Shown here: piece by piece, positions 36,289 to 45,297 of the stretch
Position numbering within the stretch: the first letter of the stretch is position 1
Layout: the number at the start of each line of letters is the position of its first letter
Assembly (NCBI RefSeq): GCF_010091925.1
Contig: NZ_WVID01000002.1
Coordinates: 232,867-296,866, forward strand
Length of the DNA: 64,000 nucleotides
Reading direction: 5' to 3'
Origin: Nostoc sp. B(2019)
Lineage (GTDB): Bacteria; Cyanobacteriota; Cyanobacteriia; Cyanobacteriales; Nostocaceae
The notes under the pieces: generated by a model
Seen by the model: only the letters and a program-made list of their open reading frames with translations
The model's database searches: none
Told to the model about the DNA's origin: nothing
Program-made: the position numbers and the translations under genes

Positions 36289-39200
36289 TCAACGACGACT
36301 TTCAACGTGAGCTTTTTCTTGAGAAGTAGTGTTTGGCTTCTTAGAGTTATTAGATTGATTAGATTTGCGGTTTTTATTGAAGAAACGATCGCTCAGTGTT
36401 TGAATTACGATATATAAAACTGGTACTACAAACAGAGTCAAGAAGGTAGCAACAAGCATCCCGCCAAATACTGTTGTACCAAGTGATTGTCGGCTACCTG
36501 CTCCTGCTCCCGTGGCAATTACCAGCGGAAAAATCCCTAACAACGTAGAAATAGCAGTCATGAGAATTGGGCGCAAACGCTGTTTTGAGGCTTCAAGAGC
36601 AGCTTTGGTAATTGAATAACCGCGATCGCGCAACTGATTAGCAAATTCTACAATCAAAATCGCGTTTTTACTCGCCAATCCAATCAGCATTACCAGACCA
36701 ATTTGACAGTAAACATCGTTGGGCAAACCACGCAACAATTGAGCCGCCAGCGCCCCCAAGATAGCTAAGGGAACAGCTAGAAGGATAATAAAAGGATCAA
36801 CGTAGTTCTCGTATTGGGCAGCCAAAACCAAGAAGACGAAAACAAGCCCAAGACTAAAAATAATCGGTGCTTGACCGCCAGACTCTTGTTCTTCGGCAGA
36901 AATACCAGACCATTCATAGCCTAAAGTCGGTGGCAAAATCTCTTGAGCTAGCCCCTCCATTACCTGAATTGCTTCTCCAGAACTAGAACCCGAAGCTGCT
37001 GAGCCAGAGATTTCAATCGAGCGAAACAGGTTATAGCGATTTATTGTTTGCGCTCCAGTGGTAGGAGTAATTTTCACTAAGTTGCTCAGAGGAATCATCC
37101 TATCTTGTTCGTTCCGAACATACAGTTTACCGATATCATCAGGGTTAGCTCGGTATTGTGCATCTGCTTGCACATATACGCGGTAATTTCGCTGCTGTAA
37201 TGTAAAGTCATTCACATATTGAGATCCCAACAGAGTTTGTAGTGTATTAAAGACATCTGCTATGGGAACTTGTAACGCCTTAGCTTGGTTACGATTCACT
37301 TCTACAAGCACCTGTGGCGTATCTGCTGAAAAAGTGGTGTACACACTTTGCAATCCTGGTGTTTGATTGGCTTTTGCAATCAACTGGTTTGCCACTTGAA
37401 CTAAAGTATCAAGACCCACATTTCCCCGGTCTTGTAGCTGAAATTGGAAACCACCAGTAGAGCCTAAACCCGGAATTGCTGGGGGATTACTTGGAAGGAC
37501 TCTGGCTTCGGATATTGCTGAAAGCCCTCCTCTTAATTTATTGATAATTGCCTGTACTGACTGCTCTGCTCCAGTGCGGTCTTCCCAAGGGTTGAGGGAA
37601 GTAAAAACCACACCATTGTTAGCAGTATTACCAGAGAAACCAAAACCACCAATTGCAAAAGTACTTCTGACTTCGGGCAATTTCAAGATTTCTTGTTCTA
37701 CTTTAGCTATTACCTCATCGGTATATTCTAGCGATACTCCTGCTGGCCCTTGGATCAGGGTGATAAAGTAGCCTTGGTCTTCTTCAGGTAAAAATGCTGT
37801 TGGGACACTGAAGAACAGCCAAGCTGTCAACCCTAGGCTGGCAACAAACACCGCCAGAATGATGTATTTAATCTTGACTATCTGAGTAAGGACTCGCTCA
37901 TAACCTCGGCCCAACCAGTCAAGAAATCCATTAATGCGGTCAAAAATCCACCCCAGCCAACCACCAGTTCTTTGCCTTCGACGTAGTAATAGACCTGAGA
38001 GTGATGGAGTAATTGTCAAGGCTAAAAAGGTAGAAATAGCAATAGAAAAGGCGATCGTCAAGGCAAACTGTTGATAAAGCGCTCCCGTCGTTCCTGGAAA
38101 GAAAGCAACCGGGACAAACACAGCCATCAGTACAAGTGAAGTTGCAATCACTGCGCCAAATAGCTCGTGCATTGCTGTGGAAGCAGCTTCACGCGGCTCC
38201 ATGCCTTCTTCTTGAATGAGACGCGAGATATCCTCAACCACAACGATCGCATCATCAACGACCATCCCAGTTGCTAGGGTCAAACCGAACAAGGTCAAGC
38301 TATTAATCGTAAAACCAAAAACCTTGATAAACGCAAAAGTCCCAATTAAAGCAACCGGAATTGTCAGGGACGGGATGATTGTGGTGCGCCAGTCTTGCAA
38401 AAAGACAAAGATGATCAATACAACTAAAGCGATCGCAATCAATAAAGTCACGACCACTTCTGTAAGTGAAGCTTGCACAAACAAAGTTGTGTCAAACCCG
38501 ATATCATATTTGATTCCTGGGGGAAAATTAAGAGCTAGCCTTTGCATTTCGGCTTTAGCTGCATTAGCAACATCCAAAGCATTACTACCAGGAAGTTGAT
38601 AAATCCCCAACCCTACAGCATCTTTGCCCCGAAATCGCAGGAAGGAATCGTAGTTTTCTGCTCCTAGTTCCACCCTCCCAACATCTTTCAGCCTAACCAG
38701 CGTGCCATTTTCCCCTGTTTTGATGATAATATTCTCAAATTCTGTAGCATCTTGTAGTTGGCTCTGGGCCTGCACGTCAAGTTGATACCTTTGCCCGTCC
38801 GGCGCTGGCTGCTGTCCGAGTCGCCCCGCACCTACTTGTAAATTCTGTTCTTGGAGTGCTGCGGTTACATCCTCAGCAGTCAGGCTGCGGCTAGCAAGCT
38901 GGCTTGGCTCTAGCCACACACGCATCGAATACCTACGTTCACCAAAAATAGTGACATCACCAACGCCCTCTACACGTTTGAGGGCATCTACTAGATAGAT
39001 GTCAGCGTAGTTACTTAAAAAGATGGTGTCATACTCGTTGTTGTCTGTATACAGACCAAAACCCATGAGAATGGAGCTAGATCTTTTAGTAACAGTAACT
39101 CCCGTCTGCTGCACCACTTCTGGTAACTGAGCTTCGGCCGCAGACACACGGTTTTGGACATCAACAGCTGCAATATCTTGGTTACGGTTGGCGTCAAATG

Positions 39201-39480
39201 TAACTGATATTGAACTACTACCAGAGTTACTACTGCTAGAACTGATATACCTTTGACCGGGGATACCGTTAATTTCTCTTTCTAAAACAGTCGTAACTGT
39301 ATTTTCGACAACCTCAGCATTCGCTCCAGTGTAGTTGGCACTAACGTTAACTTGAGGAGGACTAATTTCAGGATATTGAGCAATTGATAGCGTGGGAATA
39401 CTAATTGCTCCAACTAGCAAGATAAGTATAGTGCAGACGCTAGCAAAGACAGGTCGCTTAATAAAAAAGTCAACAAACAT
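36289..39480 (-). CDS. RND efflux pump, HAE1/AcrB family
   Basis: Inner-membrane proton-driven exporter of 1063 residues, the standard length. It begins M-F-V-D-F-F-I-K-R-P-V-F-A, has the duplicated 6-helix bundle (helices near 335-500 and 870-1030), the proton-relay aspartates in G-M-V-V-D-D-A-I-V-V-V-E-D and the periplasmic pore/porter domains (for example Y-P-E-I-S-P-P, F-L-P-E-E-D-Q-G). The C-terminal 25 residues are polar and Asn/Lys-rich. Its adaptor gene follows directly upstream on the same strand; no TolC-type channel gene is present. Such pumps export drugs, lipophilic metabolites or siderophores. Its location inside the HGL island is unusual. Confidence 0.92.
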   Translation of the reverse strand: MFVDFFIKRPVFASVCTILILLVGAISIPTLSIAQYPEISPPQVNVSANYTGANAEVVENTVTTVLEREINGIPGQRYISSSSSNSGSSSISVTFDANRNQDIAAVDVQNRVSAAEAQLPEVVQQTGVTVTKRSSSILMGFGLYTDNNEYDTIFLSNYADIYLVDALKRVEGVGDVTIFGERRYSMRVWLEPSQLASRSLTAEDVTAALQEQNLQVGAGRLGQQPAPDGQRYQLDVQAQSQLQDATEFENIIIKTGENGTLVRLKDVGRVELGAENYDSFLRFRGKDAVGLGIYQLPGSNALDVANAAKAEMQRLALNFPPGIKYDIGFDTTLFVQASLTEVVVTLLIAIALVVLIIFVFLQDWRTTIIPSLTIPVALIGTFAFIKVFGFTINSLTLFGLTLATGMVVDDAIVVVEDISRLIQEEGMEPREAASTAMHELFGAVIATSLVLMAVFVPVAFFPGTTGALYQQFALTIAFSIAISTFLALTITPSLSGLLLRRRQRTGGWLGWIFDRINGFLDWLGRGYERVLTQIVKIKYIILAVFVASLGLTAWLFFSVPTAFLPEEDQGYFITLIQGPAGVSLEYTDEVIAKVEQEILKLPEVRSTFAIGGFGFSGNTANNGVVFTSLNPWEDRTGAEQSVQAIINKLRGGLSAISEARVLPSNPPAIPGLGSTGGFQFQLQDRGNVGLDTLVQVANQLIAKANQTPGLQSVYTTFSADTPQVLVEVNRNQAKALQVPIADVFNTLQTLLGSQYVNDFTLQQRNYRVYVQADAQYRANPDDIGKLYVRNEQDRMIPLSNLVKITPTTGAQTINRYNLFRSIEISGSAASGSSSGEAIQVMEGLAQEILPPTLGYEWSGISAEEQESGGQAPIIFSLGLVFVFLVLAAQYENYVDPFIILLAVPLAILGALAAQLLRGLPNDVYCQIGLVMLIGLASKNAILIVEFANQLRDRGYSITKAALEASKQRLRPILMTAISTLLGIFPLVIATGAGAGSRQSLGTTVFGGMLVATFLTLFVVPVLYIVIQTLSDRFFNKNRKSNQSNNSKKPNTTSQEKAHVESRR

Positions 39481-39615
39481 AGGTAGATTGGCAGTAGGAC
39501 TATTGAATTAAAAAGGCAGCAGTCAGAAGCCAGAAAATTCTGTTTACTGACTGCTGAATTCGGACTTTTTCTTCACGAAAAATCGATTTTTGCAAGAAGT
39601 CTGATACTGTTTCCC

Positions 39616-41028
39616 CTACGATTGTGGGGTAATCGGAGCATTATTTCTCAGGTTAAGCAAACCTGTAACGATGATTCTTTCTCCTGGTTTTAATCCTTCT
39701 AGCACTTGATAACTATTACCTTGGATGTTGCCTAACTTAACTGGCTTTTGTCTAGCTACCAGTTGAGCTTGTTCTTGTTGGTTTTCGGCTTGTTCTGCCA
39801 CATAAACAAAAGTTTGTCCTCCCACGCGAGAGACTGCCTCAGTTGGGATGAGAACCCCAGGACGCTCTTGCCAAACGACTCTTGCTTGCAGATATGAATT
39901 AGCCCGCAGTTGACCTTTACTATTATCAAATAGGGCTTTAATTAGCACAGATTGAGTTTCATCAGCAGTTTGAGGAGAAATGAAGAATACTTTACTAGTA
40001 CCAACTACCTGATCCTGAGAGTTAATTAGCTCTACTGGAGTACCTACGCGCACTCTTGTAGCCTGCTGTAAAGGCAAAGAGATATTAACTTCTAAGGGTT
40101 GATTTTGAGTAATGGTTGTCAGTTGAGTAGAAGTATTAACAAAGTCTCCAAGCTTAACTGGAATATTACCAACAGTACCCGCAAAAGGTGCTTTCAATTG
40201 AAAGTACTGAAGTTGAACTTGTGCTTGCTGAGTATTCGCTTGTGCTTGCTGCACAGCTTTTTCAGCCTGGGCTACAACGGCTCGCTGAGCTTCAATCCGC
40301 TGATTGATCGCACCAAGGCTAGAGCGAGCTGCTTGGAGTTGATTGAAATATTGATCTCTAGTATCTCGTGATACTGCTCCTTCTGTAGCTAGACGAGAGT
40401 ATCTTTCGTATTGCTGCTGGCTTAATGTTGACTGAGATTGGTTGGAAAGCCGCTCGGCTTCTAGAGAACTGAGTGTTGCTCTAGCATTTTTGACTTCAGC
40501 TTGTGCAGCGGCAATACTGGCACTAGCACTACTAACTGCTGCTTGTTGTTCATCAGGATTGATTTGGAGAATCGGCGTACCAGTTTTCACCTCATCCCCT
40601 GGTCTAACAAAAATTTGGGATACTCGACCCTGGATTTGAGGTACAAGAGTGATTGCTCGGCGTGACTCTAAGTTGGCGACAAACTCCGAGCTTTCTCTAA
40701 TTGTTCCTGTCTGCACTGGAGATATTTTCACAGGTATTGCTTGGGTTTGGCCTTGACCTGGTGGTGTTTGGGTTTGAGCATTGCTGGTTTCCCACCAACG
40801 CCAACCAATACCCCCGCCAACTACTAGCGCGATCGCCCCTAAAATCAGCAGCCACTTCCGTTTTCGTGATGATGAGTATTTTTGTTTGGATTCTTGCGAA
40901 TCAGTATTAGTTTTATCCACCGTGTCAGTATCTTCCGATATCACTGCCACGTTAGAGCGCTGATCATCGCTGTTATCCTTATCCGCTCTTATCTGCTTTG
41001 TTTCCTCGAAAGATTCTGAGTTCTTCAT
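39616..41028 (-). CDS. RND periplasmic adaptor (AcrA/MexA family membrane fusion protein)
   Basis: Adaptor of 470 residues: polar cytoplasmic N terminus of about 50 residues, one membrane helix (W-L-L-I-L-G-A-I-A-L-V-V-G-G, about 54-72), split lipoyl halves (V-R-P-G-D-E-V-K-T-G and K-A-P-F-A-G-T-V-G), coiled-coil hairpin (about 160-275), and beta-barrel/membrane-proximal domains ending G-E-R-I-I-V-T-G-L. The order adaptor then pump, 135 bp apart, is the usual AcrAB layout. It should link the RND trimer to a TolC/HgdD-type channel encoded elsewhere. The long soluble N-terminal extension (50 residues before the helix) is longer than in AcrA, which is a lipoprotein. Confidence 0.9.
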   Translation of the reverse strand: MKNSESFEETKQIRADKDNSDDQRSNVAVISEDTDTVDKTNTDSQESKQKYSSSRKRKWLLILGAIALVVGGGIGWRWWETSNAQTQTPPGQGQTQAIPVKISPVQTGTIRESSEFVANLESRRAITLVPQIQGRVSQIFVRPGDEVKTGTPILQINPDEQQAAVSSASASIAAAQAEVKNARATLSSLEAERLSNQSQSTLSQQQYERYSRLATEGAVSRDTRDQYFNQLQAARSSLGAINQRIEAQRAVVAQAEKAVQQAQANTQQAQVQLQYFQLKAPFAGTVGNIPVKLGDFVNTSTQLTTITQNQPLEVNISLPLQQATRVRVGTPVELINSQDQVVGTSKVFFISPQTADETQSVLIKALFDNSKGQLRANSYLQARVVWQERPGVLIPTEAVSRVGGQTFVYVAEQAENQQEQAQLVARQKPVKLGNIQGNSYQVLEGLKPGERIIVTGLLNLRNNAPITPQS

Positions 41029-41655
41029 ATACCTAACTACCTAATTGGATAATCTCTTTGAAGCAGAAAAAATTAGCAATCAACACATACTTTTAATGGC
41101 ATTGGAATTTCACTTTATTTGTCCTCTCCATACAAAATCAGTATAAAAATCTAATAACTATTAGATTTTTATATAGGCGTTTTAGATTGATACTCAATTG
41201 TTTTTATATCTCATTAAAGTATTTTTACTTGTGCTTTGTAACTTCTCCTATAGGTAGATATTTTAAATTTTCATAATCATTTTTAATCTTTACAACAATG
41301 TATTTGAGAAGTTTTTAAATCAAGACCAATTTTACTAAGTCATAACTATATAAAGGAGTCTTTGGTCAGGTAAAGCAATACCCTTAAATACTCCTCAAAT
41401 CAATTTTTTAACTTTTCTTGGTATAGCTAGTGTTTATACACTCAATATCTTGCACCTGGTTTTTAGTCCGCCAAGAAATAAATTCTTGGCTCATAGCTCT
41501 AAGTCAGCTTTAACTGACTTAATATGTATTTCAGTGCGTTTTAGCGGACTTTGGCTATGAAGCCCTGAACTAAAGTTCAAGGTGTACTCACGGTTAGGCG
41601 CAAAATGTAACTACAAATTAATATAATACTATATAGATACATCAGTTTGATATAA
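41029..41655. other. Divergent promoter region of the RND operon and padR gene, with a branched repeat
   Basis: About 630 bp of AT-rich DNA. The left part should hold the adaptor promoter and the right end the padR promoter. It includes the multi-hairpin element at 41465-41550. No gene seen. Confidence 0.5.
41465..41550. repeat. Element able to fold into two hairpins closed by outer arms
   Basis: Outer arms AGTCC(GC) 41465-41471 and (GC)GGACT 41544-41550; inside, GCCAAGAA-ATAAA-TTCTTGGC (41470-41490) and AAGTCAG-CTTTAA-CTGACTT (41501-41520). The outer and first inner stems share two bases. It could be a structured RNA or a nested repeat; it lies 100 bp upstream of the padR start. Confidence 0.5.
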
Positions 41656-42189
41656 ATGCTTGAGTTAGCAACTTTAGGTCTACTGCTACGTGAACCCCTA
41701 CATGGATATCGCCTGAAGCAGCAAATAGAACTGTTCATGAGCGGTTGCATCAGCGTCAACTATGGTGCGATTTACCCTCTGTTGAAGCGACTGGAAGAAC
41801 AAGGAGCCATTTCTGTGCTAGTTGAGGGTGCAGATGGGGGCCAAACTCGTAAGGTTTACAGAATTACCGAGCTAGGGCGAGAGCGTTGGAAAAAAGAGAT
41901 GCTGGAACACCCCCATGAAAGCTGGGTACACGCTCGTTCTCGTTTTATGATCAAGTTTTTCTTTTTTAGTTCCCTAGAAGCCAAAGAAAGGCTGAAGTTA
42001 CTGGAACATCGTTTAATGGTTTGTCGGCTGCGCTTGGAAAGCCAAGAAATGGAACCACTCCCACACGACCCCTATCAGACGGCGGCGTGGCAAAGGTATA
42101 CAGCGTTTCTTGAAAGTGAAATAGAGTGGCTAACCGAACAATTTGCTACAGAGCAAACAAACTCCATTACGCAAATAGTAAGTGGATAG
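41656..42189 (+). CDS. PadR-family transcriptional regulator
   Basis: PadR-like regulator of 177 residues. The winged helix occupies residues 1-85 (L-E-L-A-T-L-G-L-L ... P-L-H-G-Y-R-L ... Y-G-A-I-Y-P-L-L-K-R-L-E-E-Q-G-A-I), and a C-terminal helical pair (about 110-165) provides dimerisation and ligand contact. PadR proteins usually repress adjacent transporter or detoxification genes and release on binding small aromatics or drugs. It is divergent from the RND adaptor-pump pair, so local control of that pump is likely. Starts at ATG 41656. Confidence 0.85.
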   Translation: MLELATLGLLLREPLHGYRLKQQIELFMSGCISVNYGAIYPLLKRLEEQGAISVLVEGADGGQTRKVYRITELGRERWKKEMLEHPHESWVHARSRFMIKFFFFSSLEAKERLKLLEHRLMVCRLRLESQEMEPLPHDPYQTAAWQRYTAFLESEIEWLTEQFATEQTNSITQIVSG

Positions 42190-42748
42190 TACAAGAGTGT
42201 CAATCGATATTTTAGTTAGATTATTTAGGTATAAGTGCTGAATACTAAGTAATCAAAAAATATATCCAACATTTCTTCATTCTTTACTCAGAAATCAGTA
42301 ACTCAGAAATCAGCTAAAAACACCAAAACCAGCAGCGGCAATATAATTACCCTAATTTACCGTCGTTTTAAAAATAAATTTTTAGAACTTACAGATTGAT
42401 ATAAAAAATCGAGTATACAATGGTAGTTGTTAGACACAAAAGTTTGACTTTTCTATGCTTTTGTGGATAACATACTACATGTGTTATAGAGTAGTCAATT
42501 AGCAGTTTGAAAGGAACTAAGTGCATTGATGCTTAATTTTTGCAATGCGTAAGTCCTAAATCTAGCTTTTCACTGCTACACTTATCAAGCTCTCTACCAA
42601 TGCACTACACAAGCATTTAAAAAGCTAAAGATTCAAGATGTTTCTTGTAGCTTTAGTGATTAAATTTACTTGATTTTAGGCAAGCGATCGCCACTGTAAA
42701 TGTCAATGCAACACAGCTTAATCAAGTTGAATTCACCAACTTTATGAC
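42190..42748. other. Intergenic region upstream of the SDR gene
   Basis: About 560 bp, AT-rich, with one HIP1-like site near 42684. No ORF, repeat family member or clear terminator seen. It probably carries the promoter of the SDR gene. Confidence 0.45.
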
Positions 42749-43552
42749 ATGAATACAATACACCAAAGTCAGTGTAAACCAATTGCTCTTATTACTGGGG
42801 CAGCTAGTGGCATTGGCTACCAATTAGCACGCATTTTTGCCGCTCATGATTATGATCTTGTAGTAGTAGACAGAAACGAACTAAAACTCGTAGAGATGGT
42901 GTCTAAATTCCAAGAAGAATTTGGCATTTTCATCAAACCTATGATCAAGGATTTATCTATATCAACATCTCCCGAAGAAATTTTCACTGAGTTACAAAAA
43001 GCAACTATCAAAATTGATGTGCTAGTGAATAATGCTGGATTTGGGACTTACGGATTATTTAATGAAACAAATCTGACCACTGAATTGGAAATGCTCCAGG
43101 TAAATTTGGTGTGTCTGACTCATTTAACAAAGTTATTTCTCAAAGATATGGTAAAGCAAGGCGATGGTAAAATCTTAAACGTTGCCTCCGCTGCTGCTTT
43201 TCAACCAGGGCCTTTAATGGCAGTTTATTTTGCAACTAAAGCCTATATTTTATCGTTTTCAGAAGCGATCGCAAATGAGTTAGAAGGTACAGGCGTCACC
43301 GTAACAGTGCTTTGTCCAGGCTCAACCGAATCTGCCTTTCATGAAAGAACAGGAATGGCAGGCTCTAAGCTGCTCAAGGGTAAGAAGATGATGGATGCAG
43401 AAACAGTAGCTAAGATTGGTTATCAAGCTTTAATGCGTGGTAAAACAGTTGTTATTCCTGGTTTTTTAAATAAAATACTGGCCAAAAGTGTCAGATTTAT
43501 ACCCAGAAAACAGGTGACAAAAATTGTGAGAAGTATGCAGGAAAATAAATAG
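42749..43552 (+). CDS. Short-chain dehydrogenase in the hetN position
   Basis: Classical SDR of 267 residues: G-A-A-S-G-I-G at 17-23, N-N-A-G at 94-97, catalytic Ser147, Tyr160 and Lys164 (Y-F-A-T-K), P-G-S-T-E at 190-194. It lies between hglB and hetI where PCC 7120 has hetN, the ketoacyl-reductase-like inhibitor of heterocyst formation. HetN carries E-R-G-S-G-R; the matching stretch here is V-K-Q-G-D-G-K (135-141), so the RGSGR pentapeptide is absent. It is best treated as a DltE/YqjQ-like SDR, perhaps acting on lipid chains, not as a functional HetN. The 559-bp upstream gap means its own promoter. Confidence 0.85.
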   Translation: MNTIHQSQCKPIALITGAASGIGYQLARIFAAHDYDLVVVDRNELKLVEMVSKFQEEFGIFIKPMIKDLSISTSPEEIFTELQKATIKIDVLVNNAGFGTYGLFNETNLTTELEMLQVNLVCLTHLTKLFLKDMVKQGDGKILNVASAAAFQPGPLMAVYFATKAYILSFSEAIANELEGTGVTVTVLCPGSTESAFHERTGMAGSKLLKGKKMMDAETVAKIGYQALMRGKTVVIPGFLNKILAKSVRFIPRKQVTKIVRSMQENK

Positions 43553-43653
43553 TGTATTGTCAAGGGTCAAGGGTCAAGAGGTAGGAGGTAGGAGATAATA
43601 TTTCTTCTTCCCCATTCCCCATTCCCCATTCCCTATTTTCAAGACAAGTCTAA

Positions 43654-44373
43654 TCAATACTGCCAGCATTTTAAATGCCAACCTAAACCTGCAACAGCTA
43701 CCGCTGCAACATAATCTTTAGCAGGCACTAGTTCAACAAGACCCCAGTCTTCAGATGTCTGTAATGTGGCTGGTTCTGTGGGAGTTAGTGATATTTCAAT
43801 GTGCTCTAGCCCAACTAATCCATCTCCAGTTGCCTTTAAATAAGCTTCCTTGCAAGTCCAGTAGCGAAAAAATACCTCTTGCTGTTGGTTGGGAGATAGC
43901 GATCGCAATACAGCATATTCTGTAGCTAAAAAGAACCGTTTGGCAAGAGATTCTAAGTCAGAAACCGGGCGAATGTACTCTAAATCCACACCAATCTGGC
44001 GAGTGCAATTCACCCCAAACAAACCTAAGTTCTGAGAGTGAGACAAATTAAACACCAATCCACTGTCAGCAAATGCATCTGCTAAGACTGGTTTACCTCG
44101 CAATTGATAATCAAATCGGATTTTTTGCGGCTCGATACCCAAGTAGCGACCTAATATAGTTCGGAGGATACCACGACCAGCGATGAAACGTTGCCGATGC
44201 TTTTGAAAATAGAACCGCTCAGCTCTAGCAATTTCGTCACTGGACAGGGTTGCAGCCAAATATTGCAGCTGTTGTTCTGGTTGGTCGAGGTCTATTTGCC
44301 AGACATGGACATCATCTGGTAGCAAAGTTAAATCTGTCGGTGCAGGTAGCCAGAGATGATTAAGTGCAGTCAT
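43654..44373 (-). CDS. hetI: 4'-phosphopantetheinyl transferase HetI (Sfp type)
   Basis: Sfp-type PPTase of 239 residues. The magnesium/CoA motif G-V-D-L-E (Asp130, Glu132) and W-T-C-K-E-A (Trp172, Lys175, Glu176) are intact, as is F-N-L-S-H-S at 109-113. It transfers phosphopantetheine from CoA to ACP serines; in heterocystous cyanobacteria HetI serves both the fatty-acid ACP and PKS carriers, so here the HglE and HglB ACPs are expected substrates. It is convergent with the SDR gene, in the hetI position of the PCC 7120 island. Confidence 0.92.
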   Translation of the reverse strand: MTALNHLWLPAPTDLTLLPDDVHVWQIDLDQPEQQLQYLAATLSSDEIARAERFYFQKHRQRFIAGRGILRTILGRYLGIEPQKIRFDYQLRGKPVLADAFADSGLVFNLSHSQNLGLFGVNCTRQIGVDLEYIRPVSDLESLAKRFFLATEYAVLRSLSPNQQQEVFFRYWTCKEAYLKATGDGLVGLEHIEISLTPTEPATLQTSEDWGLVELVPAKDYVAAVAVAGLGWHLKCWQY

Positions 44374-44749
44374 TAAGTCAGAAACTCAAAACAGAGGTAA
44401 ATAGAAGCAGCTGTTATTAGCTAACGCGCCTACATCTTGCATTTTCTCTTAAAGACAGTCATTAGTCATTTGTGTTTACAAAGGACTAATGACTAATTGT
44501 TAAGTTGAAGTGTAAACATTACTACTTAGTATTGGGTTATAATTAGCCGCGATCGCTTCAGTAGGTCTAATGCCGTAATTTATTACTCTATAAATATACG
44601 TGCCTCCTTTATGACTCTGGATGTACGATCCCCAATTCGATGTTGAAACCTCTGAAAGAGAGTACGTTGAAACTCTTGACAGAGAATAGCAAATTTTCTT
44701 TTAGCTACAACATTAGTTGTGATTGTATTACTCGGAGGAATTACCAGAA
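44374..44749. other. Divergent intergenic region upstream of hetI and the 89-residue gene
   Basis: About 376 bp holding the hetI promoter on the minus strand and the promoter of the following plus-strand gene. A 22-codon ORF at 44621-44689 lacks a ribosome-binding site. GTTGAAAC occurs twice (44642 and 44666), not enough for an array. Confidence 0.5.
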
Positions 44750-45019
44750 ATGTCTGCAAGTTTTTTGGCAGTACCTAAATTTCGTGAAGGTCAGATAGTA
44801 AGCTTTATCGGTGGGGAAGGCGTCATCAAAAACTACCGATTTGAGGCAGATAGCTGGGACTATTTAGTGGAAATGCCTATGGGGCCAGAGCCAGAAATGG
44901 GCCGGGTTGGTTGTGAAACTATGATCTGGTTATCTGAAGTCGATATTTCTTCACTGCTCAATAGTTTTTCTGCGAAAGTGCTAAATCTGCAACAAAAAAC
45001 CCTTGCCAAAGCTTGCTAA
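44750..45019 (+). CDS. Small cytosolic protein of unknown function
   Basis: Product of 89 residues from ATG 44750, which has a strong GGAGGA 10 bases upstream; the upstream in-frame TTG at 44723 is unlikely. The core F-R-E-G-Q-I-V-S-F-I-G-G-E-G-V-I-K-N-Y and W-D-Y-L-V-E-M looks like a small beta-barrel (SH3/Tudor-like) fold, followed by a helix. I think it is conserved in cyanobacteria but know no function. It is 45 bp upstream of a 54-residue membrane protein and may be cotranscribed with it. Confidence 0.75.
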   Translation: MSASFLAVPKFREGQIVSFIGGEGVIKNYRFEADSWDYLVEMPMGPEPEMGRVGCETMIWLSEVDISSLLNSFSAKVLNLQQKTLAKAC

Positions 45020-45064
45020 AAACCTATTAGGACTACCTACTTGTAAAGATAGTGAGGATAAATA

Positions 45065-45229
45065 ATGATTAATTTGGGCTATGCTGCCTTCTTTGTGCTG
45101 CTACTTGCAGCGCTGCTATTAGCAATTAAGCAAATGAGTATTGCCCTAGATGAAGTAGATATTGAGGGCTTTACTCTCTGGACAAGTATTGCTTCTGTCA
45201 TTGCTGGTTTACCAATAATGTTGTGGTAA
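45065..45229 (+). CDS. Very small membrane protein (54 residues)
   Basis: ATG 45065 to TAA 45229 with GTGAGGA about 10 bases upstream. The N-terminal half is one hydrophobic helix (M-I-N-L-G-Y-A-A-F-F-V-L-L-L-A-A), then an acidic loop (D-E-V-D-I-E) and a second hydrophobic segment (S-I-A-S-V-I-A-G-L-P). A short two-helix membrane protein of this shape could be a subunit of a membrane complex. No family recognised. It follows the 89-residue gene with 45 bp between. Confidence 0.7.
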   Translation: MINLGYAAFFVLLLAALLLAIKQMSIALDEVDIEGFTLWTSIASVIAGLPIMLW

Positions 45230-45297
45230 TATTTCAATCAATGCCATCCTCATCTTTGCAACGATAGCTGCATATAGTTGGATGGTTGAATTGAACT

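Noticed and set aside
42749-43552. Direct annotation of the SDR as hetN
   Set aside because: Position matches, but the RGSGR motif that defines HetN activity is absent.
44642-44673. Two GTTGAAAC copies, resembling the end of cyanobacterial CRISPR repeats
   Set aside because: Only two short copies with no longer conserved repeat or equal spacers.
44621-44689. 22-codon ORF (M-Y-D-P-Q-F-D-V-E-T...) upstream of the 89-residue gene
   Set aside because: Acidic and coding-looking, but no ribosome-binding site and no second line of support; may be chance or a degraded repeat.
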